In this document: piece after piece, positions 21,242 through 30,418 of the stretch | How positions within the stretch are numbered: position 1 is the first letter of the stretch | Layout: each line of letters starts with the position of its first letter | Assembly (NCBI RefSeq): GCF_000015105.1 | Contig: NC_008610.1 | Location: forward strand, 434,001-498,000 | Length of the DNA: 64,000 bases | Reading direction: 5' to 3' | Source of the DNA: Candidatus Ruthia magnifica str. Cm (Calyptogena magnifica) | GTDB taxonomy: Bacteria > Pseudomonadota > Gammaproteobacteria > PS1 > Pseudothioglobaceae | Notes under the pieces: model-generated | Databases searched by the model: none | What the model was told of the DNA's origin: nothing | What the model saw: the letters and a program-made list of their open reading frames with translations, nothing else | Position numbers and translations under genes: made by a program

Positions 21242-21820
21242 ATGTTTGATATTACTGATGAAGCAAAAGTTTATGTGGCTGATTTATTTGCTCAACAAGA
21301 TGAAAAAGACCTTGGCTTAAAGGTGGATGTTGAAAAAGCCGGCACACCTGCTGCTGTAGTCACTTTTAATTTTTGCTTTCCAAAAGAGTTAAGTAAGACG
21401 TATAAAAAATTTGAATATGAAGGATTTTATGCCTATATTGATGAATTAAATTTTGAATATTTGAAAGATTCAGAAGTGGCATTAAAAGATGCAGGCACTG
21501 GCAAGAAATTAACCATTACTGCGCCTAATACCAAAGGCAAAGAGCCAAAAGAAGACGCTCCTCTTGAAGAAAAAATTAAATACGTTATTGCTGCTAATAT
21601 TAATCCTGGACTTGCTTCTCATGGTGGTTTTGTTGAACTGGTTGAAATTACTAAGCATATGGATGTCATTCTTAATTTTGGTGGTGGTTGTCAGGGTTGT
21701 TCATCGGTTAAATCTACTTTAGAACAAGGGGTTGAAGCACAACTTAAGATGAGCTTTCCAGAGATTAAATCGGTGCGTGATGTAACAGACCACTCCAATA
21801 CTGATAATGCTTATATATAA
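21242..21820 (+). CDS. nfuA: Fe-S biogenesis protein NfuA
   Basis: Carrier that receives and delivers 4Fe-4S clusters. The 192 residues comprise an N-terminal degenerate A-type domain (about 1-95) and a C-terminal Nfu domain with NPGLASHGGFVELVEI and the cluster motif GGGCQGCSSV (CxxC, about 148-157). It lies 2 bases after panC in the same operon. NadA, ThiC and QueE, which need 4Fe-4S clusters, are encoded in this window. Confidence 0.94.
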   Translation: MFDITDEAKVYVADLFAQQDEKDLGLKVDVEKAGTPAAVVTFNFCFPKELSKTYKKFEYEGFYAYIDELNFEYLKDSEVALKDAGTGKKLTITAPNTKGKEPKEDAPLEEKIKYVIAANINPGLASHGGFVELVEITKHMDVILNFGGGCQGCSSVKSTLEQGVEAQLKMSFPEIKSVRDVTDHSNTDNAYI

Positions 21821-21871
21821 GTAACACTCTACTTGGTTTTGGGATAGTATAGTGTAAAATTAGAGCGGCCT

Positions 21872-22381
21872 ATGATTATTACTATTGATGCTAGTGCTAA
21901 AGAGCGTAGAGACGCTAAAGTAGCACACGAATTGTTCACTATTAATATGGTTGTTGTCCATTTATTTCTTACCCTAGGCTTGATTAAATTGCTAAATACT
22001 AATATGAGCAGTGCAATTGGGTTGTCTATTTTAATTTCTTTTATAATTATTATTTATACTTATTTTCGGACTAAAAAAGCTAAAAGCAATGACCAGTATT
22101 TAATTTATTTACATTGGCAGCTTTCACTTAATCGTTACAAATTACTTATTGGTGCTTATATTTTTTATTTTTTAGTCACTTCGTTAACATTGATTATTTC
22201 AAACGATGCGCCTGTAAGTATGGATAGCACAAGAATTATTGATTCAATTTTGAATTTGTTGGGTGTGGTGCCATTATTTTTTTGTATTTTGATATCTGTC
22301 GTGCTAGGATCTGGCTCAATGTTTAATGCGGGTCGTGGTGAGGTTGATCAAAAATTGGCACAAAAATACCCACAAAGTTAG
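21872..22381 (+). CDS. Conserved-looking membrane protein of unknown function
   Basis: 169 residues with about four hydrophobic segments (near 25-42, 48-66, 90-110 and 128-150). The N-terminus is charged (ASAKERRDAKVAHE) and the C-terminus is polar. I recognise no family. It lies between nfuA and thiL. Its stop overlaps the thiL GTG start, so it is likely translated and under selection. A weak -10-like TATAGT sits in the 51-base gap from nfuA. Confidence 0.7.
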   Translation: MIITIDASAKERRDAKVAHELFTINMVVVHLFLTLGLIKLLNTNMSSAIGLSILISFIIIIYTYFRTKKAKSNDQYLIYLHWQLSLNRYKLLIGAYIFYFLVTSLTLIISNDAPVSMDSTRIIDSILNLLGVVPLFFCILISVVLGSGSMFNAGRGEVDQKLAQKYPQS

Positions 22382-23310
22382 TGAATGAGTTTTCTTTAAT
22401 TGAAACCTATTTTAATTGGGGTGGTTCAAATTTAGCTAATTTGGGTATCGGCGATGATTGTGCTGTTATTGATATAGACGCTAATTATCAATTAGTAACC
22501 AGTGTTGATACTTTTATTGAAGGCGTGCATTTTCCTTCAAATACCAGTGCCAGTGATATTGCTTACAAATCTTTAGCAGTTAATTTAAGTGATTTGGCAG
22601 CAGTGGGTGCACGTGTAAAATATTTCACACTTGCACTAACATTGCCAAATATTAACAAAAAATGGCTTAGTCAGTTCTCTACCTCACTTAAATCTTTAGC
22701 AGATGAATTTGGCATTGTATTGGTTGGTGGTGATACCACAAAAGGCATGCTCAGCATTACCATCAATGTTACTGGCGTGGTTAAAAAGAACAAAGCTTTA
22801 TTACGTTCATCTGCCCAAGTTGGGGACTTAATTTTTGTGTCTAATACGATTGGTGACGCGGCTTATGCTTGGAAACAATTACAAAACAACCAAACGCCTT
22901 CTGAGTACGTTATTAACCAATTTAATAGACCAAAACCGCAACTATTTTTAGGGCAACAACTATCAGACATTGCCAATGCTTGTATTGATATTTCTGATGG
23001 TTTAGAGCAGGATTTAACACATATTTTGACTCGTTCTAATGTAGGTGCAAGTATTAATCTTGATGATATTCCATTGACCTATGAAGTTAAAACTTATATT
23101 GAAAAGACTAACGATTGGTGCTTAGTGCTTGCTGGTGGTGATGATTATGAATTATGTTTTACTGCACCAGTTAAAAATATGAATTTACTAAAAGCGTTAC
23201 AAAATAAAAACAATATCACAGTCACTCAAATTGGTATTATTAACGATTCTATGGCGTTAACCAAAATTGGGTTTTTTGATAAGCAATGTTGTTCTTATCA
23301 ACATTTTTAA
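22381..23310 (+). CDS. thiL: Thiamine-monophosphate kinase
   Basis: Phosphorylates thiamine monophosphate to the cofactor thiamine pyrophosphate. At 309 residues it shows GIGDDCAVID at the N-terminus, SVDTFIEGVHF, the YKSLAVNLSDLAAVGA block, VGGDTTKG, CIDISDGLEQDL and GGDDYELCF. The start is GTG at 22381, sharing a base with the stop of the preceding gene. It is the last gene of the obgE operon and works in the same pathway as thiC. Confidence 0.95.
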   Translation: MNEFSLIETYFNWGGSNLANLGIGDDCAVIDIDANYQLVTSVDTFIEGVHFPSNTSASDIAYKSLAVNLSDLAAVGARVKYFTLALTLPNINKKWLSQFSTSLKSLADEFGIVLVGGDTTKGMLSITINVTGVVKKNKALLRSSAQVGDLIFVSNTIGDAAYAWKQLQNNQTPSEYVINQFNRPKPQLFLGQQLSDIANACIDISDGLEQDLTHILTRSNVGASINLDDIPLTYEVKTYIEKTNDWCLVLAGGDDYELCFTAPVKNMNLLKALQNKNNITVTQIGIINDSMALTKIGFFDKQCCSYQHF

Positions 23311-23347
23311 TTGGCGAACAGATATTTTCTGCTCATGGAATATATTT

Positions 23348-23758
23348 TTAAACTTCTTTTTTCTCTGCGATAGTTTTGCAATCAATACATTCATCAGCAG
23401 TAGGGCGTGCCTCTAGTCGCACTAGAGAAATTTCAGCACCACAAGTTTTACAAAAGCCATAATCGCCCAACTCGATAATATATAAGGTTTTATCAATCTT
23501 GCCAATTAATTTTCTTTCACGGTCGCGTGTCCTTAATTCTAAAGCAAATTCTTCTTCAAGGGTGGCTCTGTCGTTAATATCGGCAACTTGATTTGAATCT
23601 TTTTGGATATGATTGATGGTTGATTCGGCATCATCAACCAATTGTTTTCTCCATGTGTTTAATTTTTTTCTAAAATGTTCAAGCTGAGAATTGTTCATAA
23701 ATTTTTCATTTTTTTTAGGCTGATAATTAGGAATTTCTTGGTAGTTTGGTTGTGACAT
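23348..23758 (-). CDS. dksA: RNA polymerase-binding transcription factor DksA
   Basis: Acts in the secondary channel of RNA polymerase with ppGpp to tune rRNA and amino-acid operons. At 136 residues (E. coli 151) it has a coiled coil with the DINDRAT-EEEFALELRTRDRE region, and the tip acidic residues are present. The zinc finger is CKTCGAEISLVRLEARPTADECIDC (two CxxC pairs). The start ATG is at 23758. It is retained although few other regulators are visible in the window. Confidence 0.95.
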   Translation of the reverse strand: MSQPNYQEIPNYQPKKNEKFMNNSQLEHFRKKLNTWRKQLVDDAESTINHIQKDSNQVADINDRATLEEEFALELRTRDRERKLIGKIDKTLYIIELGDYGFCKTCGAEISLVRLEARPTADECIDCKTIAEKKEV

Positions 23759-23848
23759 AATAACTAGATTAATTAAAAAAAGTGTACTTATACCTAAACT
23801 GCCTTAAAATAGCAATTTATTTTTTAAGTTTTTCATTATAAATTTTTT

Positions 23849-24610
23849 ATGGCATTAGAAGCATTAATTTTTGACGTTGACGGAACTTTAGCAAATACTG
23901 AGCATTATGGGCATTTGAAAGCCTTTAATCTGGCATTTAAAGAATTAGGTTTAGATTGGCATTGGTCAAACGAGATTTACCATAAATTACTCAATGTGAC
24001 AGGAGGACAATTACGGATTAAATATTATCTAAAAAAATATAACCCAACGTTTGAACATCAATATTTGGATAATTTTGTTGCCTCTATCCATCAATTAAAA
24101 ACTAAAATTTATGTACGTTTAACGAATCAGGGTGCAGTACCGTTGAGAACGGGCGTTAAGCGTTTGTTTAATGAGGCAAGAAAAGCCAATCTTAGGTTAG
24201 CAATTGCCACAACCACAACCCCTGAGAATGTTGATGCCTTGATTGCAAATACATTAGGATCTGAAGCACTAGATTGGTTTGAAGTGATTGGCGCTGGTAA
24301 TATTGTGTCAAAGTTAAAGCCATCTGGTGATATTTATACTCATGTATTAAAGCAGATGAACTTAGATTCAACGAAATGCTTAGCATTTGAAGATTCACAC
24401 AACGGTATCATCTCAGCAACACAAGCTGGACTTAAGTCCATTATTACGGTTAATGAATATACAGATAAGCATGAATTTGATGGTGCGTTGGTTGTGCTTG
24501 ACCATTTAGGCGATAAATACAAGCCTTTTAACTTAATCAAAGGTGATGCGACTAATACAAGTTATGTTGATGTGGCATATCTACGAGAATTACATGCAAC
24601 GCATTGTTGA
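23849..24610 (+). CDS. cbbY: HAD-superfamily phosphatase, CbbY type
   Basis: At 253 residues it shows HAD motif I DVDGTLANTE, a cap domain (about 20-90), motif II IATTTTPENVD, motif III lysine in SKLKPSGDIY and motif IV FEDSHNGI. The length, NTEHYGHLKAFNLAF and cap sequence fit the CbbY group. In autotrophs CbbY removes xylulose-1,5-bisphosphate, an inhibitor of Rubisco. No Rubisco gene is in the window, so that role is inferred. The 3' end overlaps the start of the dead ilvA by 17 bases. Confidence 0.8.
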   Translation: MALEALIFDVDGTLANTEHYGHLKAFNLAFKELGLDWHWSNEIYHKLLNVTGGQLRIKYYLKKYNPTFEHQYLDNFVASIHQLKTKIYVRLTNQGAVPLRTGVKRLFNEARKANLRLAIATTTTPENVDALIANTLGSEALDWFEVIGAGNIVSKLKPSGDIYTHVLKQMNLDSTKCLAFEDSHNGIISATQAGLKSIITVNEYTDKHEFDGALVVLDHLGDKYKPFNLIKGDATNTSYVDVAYLRELHATHC

Positions 24611-26090
24611 TTTAGTAAACGATACACGTGTTTATGATGTGGTGAGTGTTACGCCGTTGTCTTTTGCAGCTCAATTATCTAAGCAAACTTGCAACAGAAT
24701 TTATCTTATAAAGAGAAGATAAACTGATTATTCATACCTTCAAACTTCGAGGTGCATATCAGAAAATTTTAAACCTATCTGCCGAGCAAAGCCTCTATAA
24801 GGAGTTGTAGCGTCAAGTGCAGGTAAGTCATGCACAAGGCGTTGCCTTATCTGCTAAAAAAATTAGGCATCAACGCAATTATTGTTATGCCACTTTCAAC
24901 ATCTAAGATTAAAGTTAACGCTGTTGAGCAATTAGGTGCAAAAGTCGTTCTGCATGGCGATGTGTATGATGACGCTTATCAATATGCCAAACAGTTAGAA
25001 AAAAGCCAAGATTTAGTCTTTATTCATGCCTTTGATGATGTTGAAGTCATGGCGGGATAGGCAACCATTGCTAAGGAGTTATTAGAGCAACTACCAAGCA
25101 TGAATAAGGTTTTTATTCCTGTTGGTGGCGGTTTGATTGCTGGCATGGCAACTTATATCAAGCATTACATCTAATATTAAAGTAATTGGCGTTGAACCAG
25201 AAGATTCACCCACGCTTTATCAAGCATTGAAAAATAACAAGCGTGTGATATTAAAAGATGTGGGACGTTTTGCTGATGGTGTAGCGGTTAAACAAATCGG
25301 TAAGCAGACTTATCCTATTGCCAAGCAGATGGTTGATGAGGTAATTTTGGTTAATAATGATGAGATTTGCACCACCATTAAAGGTATTTATGAAGATGTG
25401 CGTTTAATTGCTGAACCTGCAGGCACATTGGCAACTGCAGGGGTGAAGAAATATATTAAAAAATAATAGTATAAAAAATGAAAATATTGTTTCAATTGTA
25501 TCAGGTGCAAATGTTAATTTTGACTGTCTGCGTTATATTTCAGAACGTGCTGATTTGGGCGAGCATAATGAAGCTATTATTGCTGTTACTATTGATGAAA
25601 AACCAGGAAGTTTTTTAACATTCTGTCAGATGCTAGATAACCATGTAATCATTGAGTTTAATTATCGTTTTGGGTCTGATGCTCAAGCACGTATTTTTGC
25701 TAGTGTAGCTTTGAATGAGGGATTAAGCGAAAAGAAAGCCTTGCTGAATAAATTATCAAAATCATTCGATATGCTCTAGATATGAGTGATAATTCAATCG
25801 TAAAAACGCATATTAGTTACATGGCAGGTGGTCGTGCAGCTTGTGAAAATGAAGTTATTTATCGTTTTGAATTTCCTGAACGACCAGGCGCTTTACTTAA
25901 TTTTCTAAAGAAAATTGGTAGTTATTGGAATATTTCATTATTCCACTATCGCAATCATGGCACTGATTTTGGTCGTGTATTAATTGGTTTACAAACCAGT
26001 GATACGTCCAAACTTGAGCAAAAATTTGATAAATTAGGCTATTTTTATCAAAATGAAACCAATAATAAGGCTTATCAATACTTTCTTTAA
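24594..26090 (+). pseudogene. ilvA: Threonine deaminase (biosynthetic), broken
   Basis: Nearly full-length sequence of threonine deaminase with multiple lesions. It starts at ATG 24594 (RIVDLVNDTRVYDVV). REDKLIIHTFKLRGAYQKI carries the PLP-lysine motif. A frameshift lies near 24708-24720 and a one-base gain near 24824, in the SSAGNHAQG motif. The Gln codon after DDVEVMAG has become TAG (25058-25060). A frameshift near 25155 precedes SNIKVIGVEPEDSP, and a further break lies at 25466. The two C-terminal ACT regulatory domains follow (EKPGSFLTFCQML and ERPGALLNFLKKI), separated by a TAG at 25777-25779. Such damage cannot give an enzyme. High similarity over the whole length suggests recent loss. 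Confidence 0.93.
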
Positions 26091-26454
26091 ATGTAGTGAA
26101 TATTGTCTAGATTTCTTTTAAAAAGGCTAATGCTGGTTATTTTAAAAAACTTTATCAACTAGATTGATCGAGTGATAAAAATTATTATTGAAAGCTGTCT
26201 TTTAATCATCAAGATTTAATGAAAATTGTAATAATTATCAATCAAATTGTTGGCTTTGTGGTGTATCACAAATAACACAATACATTATTATTTTAAAAAC
26301 CAAGGTGTGACAGCTGAGTTTCTAAAGAGTAATTTTAAGTCCTGTTAAATATATCTAAAATTTAGATTTGAATAAATTTACAAAGCAAAAGAAATACTAT
26401 TTAAATGGAAAAGGTGTTAAAATTATGCAGTTTTCAACTGCAAATCTAATCAGT
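26091..26454. other. Non-coding stretch before icd
   Basis: About 360 AT-rich bases between the dead ilvA and icd. No family is recognisable in either strand. It should contain the icd promoter. An AAGGTG ribosome-site-like element lies at 26410-26415. Confidence 0.45.
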
Positions 26455-27705
26455 ATGAGTTATCAACATATTCAAGTACCCCAAAATGGTGAAAAAATTA
26501 GCTTTAAAAAGAGTGTTATCAAAGTACCAAATTATCCAATTATTACCTATATTGAAGGGGATGGTATTGGTACAGATGTATCACCAGTTATGAAAAAAGT
26601 AATTAATGCCATTGTTGCTAAAGCCTACAACGGTTCAAAAGCAATTCAATGGATGAATGTTTATGCAGGAGAAAGAGCAAATGATATTTATGGTGAATAC
26701 TTACCACAAGAAACCTTGGATGCCATAGAAGAGTTTTCAGTGTCTATTAAAGGTCCACTAACTACACCAGTGGGTGGTGGTATGCGTTCTTTGAATGTAG
26801 CTATTCGTCAAACGTTGGATTTGTTCATTTGCCAGCGTCCAGTTAAGTATTTTGAAGGAACGCCTTCGCCAGTTAAAGCACCTGAAAAGATTGATATGGT
26901 TATTTTTAGAGAAAATTCTGAAGATATTTATGCAGGTATTGAATATCAGGCAGGTACTGCTGAGGTAAAAAAAATCATTGATTTTTTACAAAATGAAATG
27001 GGTACGACAAAAATTCGTTTTCCTGATACTTCAGGAATTGGTATTAAGCCAGTTTCTAAAGAGGGTACAGATCGTTTAGTGCGCAGCGCCATTCAATATG
27101 CCATTGACAATGATAAAGATTCAGTAACTTTAGTACATAAAGGTAATATTATGAAATTCACCGAAGGCGGATTTAGAGATTGGGGTTATCAGTTGGCATG
27201 TGATGAATTTGGTGCAACTACTCTTGGTCATGGACTGTGGAAGTCTTTTAAAAACAAAAATACAGGCACAGTAATTACAATTAAAGATATTATTGCAGAT
27301 GCTTTTTTGCAACAAATTCTTTTGCGTCCTGAAGAATATTCGGTCATTGCTACGCTTAATTTAAATGGTGATTATATTTCAGACGCATTGGTCGCTCAAG
27401 TGGGTGGTATTGGTATTGCACCAGGTGCGAATCTTTCAGGCACAACAGCTGTATTTGAAGCAACACATGGTACAGCGCCAAAGTATGCAGGACTTAATAA
27501 GGTTAATCCAGGCTCAATTATCCTTTCAGCAGAAATGATGCTTAGGCATATGGGTTGGACACAGGCGGCTGATATGGTTTTAGAGGCAATGTCTAATGTT
27601 ATTCAAAATAAAACTGTAACTTATGATTTAGAAAGACTTATGGATGATGCGACATTATTGTCATGTTCTGAGTTTGGTGATGCAATCATTGATTCTATAT
27701 TATAA
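26455..27705 (+). CDS. icd: NADP-dependent isocitrate dehydrogenase
   Basis: Oxidises isocitrate to 2-oxoglutarate, which feeds glutamate, proline and arginine synthesis. Conserved blocks are [23 protein letters not shown] (with the regulatory Ser region SLNVAIRQ), [38 protein letters not shown] and [13 protein letters not shown]. From ATG 26455 ([14 protein letters not shown]) the product has 416 residues, the same as E. coli and aligned at the N-terminus. However, ATG 26425 has a better ribosome site (AAGGTG, 8 bases ahead) and would add ten residues. The true start is therefore open. Confidence 0.95.
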   Translation: MSYQHIQVPQNGEKISFKKSVIKVPNYPIITYIEGDGIGTDVSPVMKKVINAIVAKAYNGSKAIQWMNVYAGERANDIYGEYLPQETLDAIEEFSVSIKGPLTTPVGGGMRSLNVAIRQTLDLFICQRPVKYFEGTPSPVKAPEKIDMVIFRENSEDIYAGIEYQAGTAEVKKIIDFLQNEMGTTKIRFPDTSGIGIKPVSKEGTDRLVRSAIQYAIDNDKDSVTLVHKGNIMKFTEGGFRDWGYQLACDEFGATTLGHGLWKSFKNKNTGTVITIKDIIADAFLQQILLRPEEYSVIATLNLNGDYISDALVAQVGGIGIAPGANLSGTTAVFEATHGTAPKYAGLNKVNPGSIILSAEMMLRHMGWTQAADMVLEAMSNVIQNKTVTYDLERLMDDATLLSCSEFGDAIIDSIL

Positions 27706-27744
27706 AATTATTGTTTACTAAAAGAGTTGCACTCTGTTTTCTAA

Positions 27745-28060
27745 TTTGTACTATTCGTTCCAGTAGTCGCATTATCTGCATCGGCATTTTTGAATAACAA
27801 TAATGGACTTTCTAACATGGGTCCGTTTAATGACGCTCAGGAGCGAGCTTTAATTATCAAATAATATGAACAATGATTCAGATTAGAGTTTTCTTATAAT
27901 AATAAAAATATCACTAAAAACACACCTTATGCCTCAGAAGATGGCAATGTAACTGATTTATTTTCTACAATACTAAAGCGCAAGCCGATGGTTTTACTAA
28001 AGATTATGAAGATGGAAAGTTTGCATGAAATGCTGATAGCAGAAGTCAATAACTTCAGAT
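27745..28060 (+). pseudogene. Decayed copy of the adjacent sulfur-globule-like gene
   Basis: Pieces read VVALSASAFLNNNNG, then LSNMGPFNDA, then YNNKNITKN, followed by a lysine-rich end. These match the signal peptide end, the NMGPFNG repeat and the HYNNKNKTKN segment of the intact gene at 28345-28869, in the same order. Frameshifts and the loss of most repeats show it is dead. It is best read as one copy of an ancient tandem duplication. Confidence 0.72.
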
Positions 28061-28234
28061 AGTGTTAAATTAAAATCATCCTAAAGTAACTTTTTGTCCT
28101 TACTATATTTATATGCTGATTAATGATTAAATATTAACTAAATTTTGAATATTTTTTATCTAAAACTTATCTTTTTCACGCTTAATTTAATTAGTTTTAG
28201 TGAGCTTTTCTGGTTTCATTATTAATTAATATCA

Positions 28235-28262
28235 TTGACTTCTAATATATTTACCATATAAT
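28235..28262 (+). promoter_or_regulatory. Strong sigma-70 promoter of the sulfur-globule-like gene
   Basis: TTGACT (28235-28240) and TATAAT (28257-28262) are separated by 16 bases, close to consensus. The start of transcription would be near 28269, giving a leader of about 75 bases. This is the best promoter seen in the window, in keeping with an abundant product. Confidence 0.75.
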
Positions 28263-28344
28263 GCTCTTATCAAGACCACAAAGTCTGATACTTAAAAACC
28301 TCTTTACAATAAGAGCGTTAATATTTTTAAATTTGGAGATTAAT

Positions 28345-28869
28345 ATGAAAAAAATAATTGCGATTGCTACTTTAGTAGCTGCTACATCAGCATCAGCTGG
28401 TTTCTTTAACAATGGTTCAAACAACAACGGTTACGGCTATGGTAACGGTGCTGATAACTGGGGTCCTTTTGACGGTGGTTCTAATTTTGGTCCAATGAAT
28501 GGCGGTTCTAACTGGGGTCCTTTTTCAGGCGGTAATAATATGGGCCCTTTCAACGGTGGTTCAAACATGGGTCCTTTCAACGGCGCTAACAACTGGGGTC
28601 CTTTTTCAAATAACAACGACATGAATAATGATTCTGACTGGGGTTTCCATTACAATAACAAGAACAAAACTAAGAATATTTCTAATGTAACTGCTGATGG
28701 TAAATATTCAGGTAATGCTAATGCTAATGCTAATGGCGTTGCTAACGCTTATGCTAAAGGTCAAGCTAATGCATTTGCTAAAGCACAAGCTGACGCTTAT
28801 GCTAAAGGCTATGCTGATGCTAAAGCTAACGTAACTGTTGACAGCCGTGATCAAGTGATTGCTAAGTAA
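28345..28869 (+). CDS. Secreted Gly/Asn-rich repeat protein, sulfur-globule-protein-like
   Basis: The ATG at 28345, behind GGAG (28336-28339), gives 174 residues. A signal peptide (MKKIIAIATLVAATSASA, cleavage near 18/19) precedes a low-complexity region with at least seven WGPF/MGPF-type repeats of the pattern GGSNxGPFxG. A helical alanine-rich C-terminal part follows, with repeating AYAKGxA units. Small Gly- and aromatic-rich exported proteins of this sort coat periplasmic sulfur globules in sulfur oxidisers. Here aromatic Trp/Phe and Asn/Gly dominate. The function is inferred from composition, export signal and likely host biology. A structural or adhesive role is the alternative. Confidence 0.6.
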   Translation: MKKIIAIATLVAATSASAGFFNNGSNNNGYGYGNGADNWGPFDGGSNFGPMNGGSNWGPFSGGNNMGPFNGGSNMGPFNGANNWGPFSNNNDMNNDSDWGFHYNNKNKTKNISNVTADGKYSGNANANANGVANAYAKGQANAFAKAQADAYAKGYADAKANVTVDSRDQVIAK

Positions 28870-28989
28870 GATAAGACGCCTAGTTAATGATTGTGATTGG
28901 GAGCTTTTTATTATAATAAAAACTTAAACTAAAGTGAATGGATAATATATAGGTGGATTTTAAAACTAAAAAAATAACTGATTTTTAGA

Positions 28990-29018
28990 TTGCTTTAACG
29001 TGAATATATCATTATAAT
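28990..29018 (+). promoter_or_regulatory. Promoter of tRNA-Asn
   Basis: TTGCTT (28990-28995) and TATAAT (29013-29018) are 17 bases apart and lie 11 bases before the tRNA 5' end. Confidence 0.6.
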
Positions 29019-29029
29019 TTCACCTTCAT

Positions 29030-29105
29030 TCCTCGATAGCTCAGTTGGTAGAGCAATGGACTGTTAATTCATTTGTCGCTGGTTCGAGCCCAGCTCGAGG
29101 AGCCA
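29030..29105 (+). tRNA. tRNA-Asn (GUU)
   Basis: 76-base cloverleaf with anticodon GTT in loop CTGTTAA. Acceptor TCCTCGA pairs with TCGAGGA, the D-arm contains AGCTCAGTTGG, the T-loop is TTCGAGC and CCA is encoded at 29103-29105. Confidence 0.97.
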
Positions 29106-29115
29106 TTAATGCGAG

Positions 29116-29147
29116 AAAAATCCTATCTATATGATAGGATTTTTTTA
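29116..29147. terminator. Bidirectional rho-independent terminator
   Basis: AAAAATCCTATC (29116-29127) pairs with GATAGGATTTTT (29133-29144) around TATAT, followed by more T on the plus strand and preceded by A-runs. It serves tRNA-Asn on the plus strand and can serve the aminotransferase gene ending at 29180 on the minus strand. Confidence 0.88.
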
Positions 29148-29179
29148 TTTTAAAATATACTGATTTAGTGTGGTATTTT

Positions 29180-30358
29180 TTAGATCTTGTTAAGTTTTTC
29201 AATAGCTTGTTTTATGTTGTTCATACTTGTGGCAAACGAAAAACGTACATAGCCTGGTGCGCCAAAGTCTGAACCTGAAACTAATGCAATGTTTAACACT
29301 TCTAAGCAGTAAGTAGAGAGTTCAATATCATTTTTTAAGCCAAGACGACTAATTAATCCTTTAACTCTTGGAAAAGCATAAAAAGCACCTTGTGATTTTG
29401 AGCATTCAACGCCATCAATTTCATTTAATGCGTCAACAATAAAGTCATGTCTTTTCTCAAAAGCGTGAATCATTGTATTAATAATGCTTTGATCACCACT
29501 TAGAGCCTCTAAAGCAGCTGCTTGAGCAATTGAGCAGGGATTAGATGTGGATTGTCCTTGGATTTTTTTCATGGCTTTAATAATATTTTCTGGACCTGCG
29601 CCATAGCCTATACGCCAACCAGTCATCGCATAGGATTTAGAGACGCCATTGAGGATAATGGTACGATTTTTCAATGTTTTATCAGTCATAACGATATTAA
29701 CAAAGCCATCATCATTACCCCAACGAATATGCTCGTAAATATCATCAGTGATGATTAATATTTTTTGATGTTTTTTTAATACGTTTACCAGTGCTTGTAA
29801 TTCAGTTTGAGAATAAACTGCGCCTGTAGGATTAGAAGGGCTGTTAATGACAAATAATTTAGTGTTGTTAGTAATACTTGCCTCTAGTTGTTCTGATGTA
29901 ATTTTAAAATCTTGCTCTAATCCTGTTTCAATAATGACTGGTGTTGCATCAGCCAAAAGAACTATATCTGGATAACTTACCCAAAATGGCGCTGGAATAA
30001 TTACTTCATCACCTTGATTTAGCACAGCTTGGCATAGGTTATAAAACACTTGTTTACCACCTGATGAAACCATGACCTCAGCACTGGTGTAAGTTAGATT
30101 ATTTTCTCGTTTAAATTTATCAATAATCGCTTGTTTTAATATAGGTGTACCATCTACTGCTGTATAGCGAGTTTGGCCGTTTTTAATTGCGTGTATGGCT
30201 GCTTTTTGAATATTTTCAGGTGTGTCAAAATCTGGTTCTCCTGAGCCCATGGGTACAATTTTAATGCCTTGAGACTTTAATTCATTGGCTTTTGCAGTAA
30301 CGGTAAGTGTGGCTGAAGGTTTAACTTTTTGAACTCTATCGGAAAGATATACTGACAT
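29180..30358 (-). CDS. Class I aminotransferase, aspartate aminotransferase type
   Basis: PLP enzyme of 392 residues, likely aspartate:2-oxoglutarate aminotransferase of subgroup Ib. Motifs are the GEPDFDTPENIQKAA head, YTAVDGTPILKQAI, SSGGKQVFYN, INSPSNPTGAVYS, the Asp/Tyr in ITDDIYEH, the PLP lysine in LNGVSKSYAMTGWRIGYGAG, and the carboxylate-binding Arg in VRFSFATS. The start ATG is at 30358. The neighbouring uvrB is divergent, with 60 bases between starts. Prephenate transamination is a possible additional activity in this subgroup. Confidence 0.9.
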   Translation of the reverse strand: MSVYLSDRVQKVKPSATLTVTAKANELKSQGIKIVPMGSGEPDFDTPENIQKAAIHAIKNGQTRYTAVDGTPILKQAIIDKFKRENNLTYTSAEVMVSSGGKQVFYNLCQAVLNQGDEVIIPAPFWVSYPDIVLLADATPVIIETGLEQDFKITSEQLEASITNNTKLFVINSPSNPTGAVYSQTELQALVNVLKKHQKILIITDDIYEHIRWGNDDGFVNIVMTDKTLKNRTIILNGVSKSYAMTGWRIGYGAGPENIIKAMKKIQGQSTSNPCSIAQAAALEALSGDQSIINTMIHAFEKRHDFIVDALNEIDGVECSKSQGAFYAFPRVKGLISRLGLKNDIELSTYCLEVLNIALVSGSDFGAPGYVRFSFATSMNNIKQAIEKLNKI

Positions 30359-30418
30359 GGTTATTAATAAGAAAATAGATTAAAATTGAGTGTTTATGTT
30401 AATGAAAAAATCTTGCGT

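Noticed and set aside
28437-28622. Minus-strand 61-codon proline/leucine-rich reading frame inside the sulfur-globule-like gene
   Set aside because: It is the antisense of the GGSNxGPF repeat; the plus strand has signal peptide, ribosome site and promoter.
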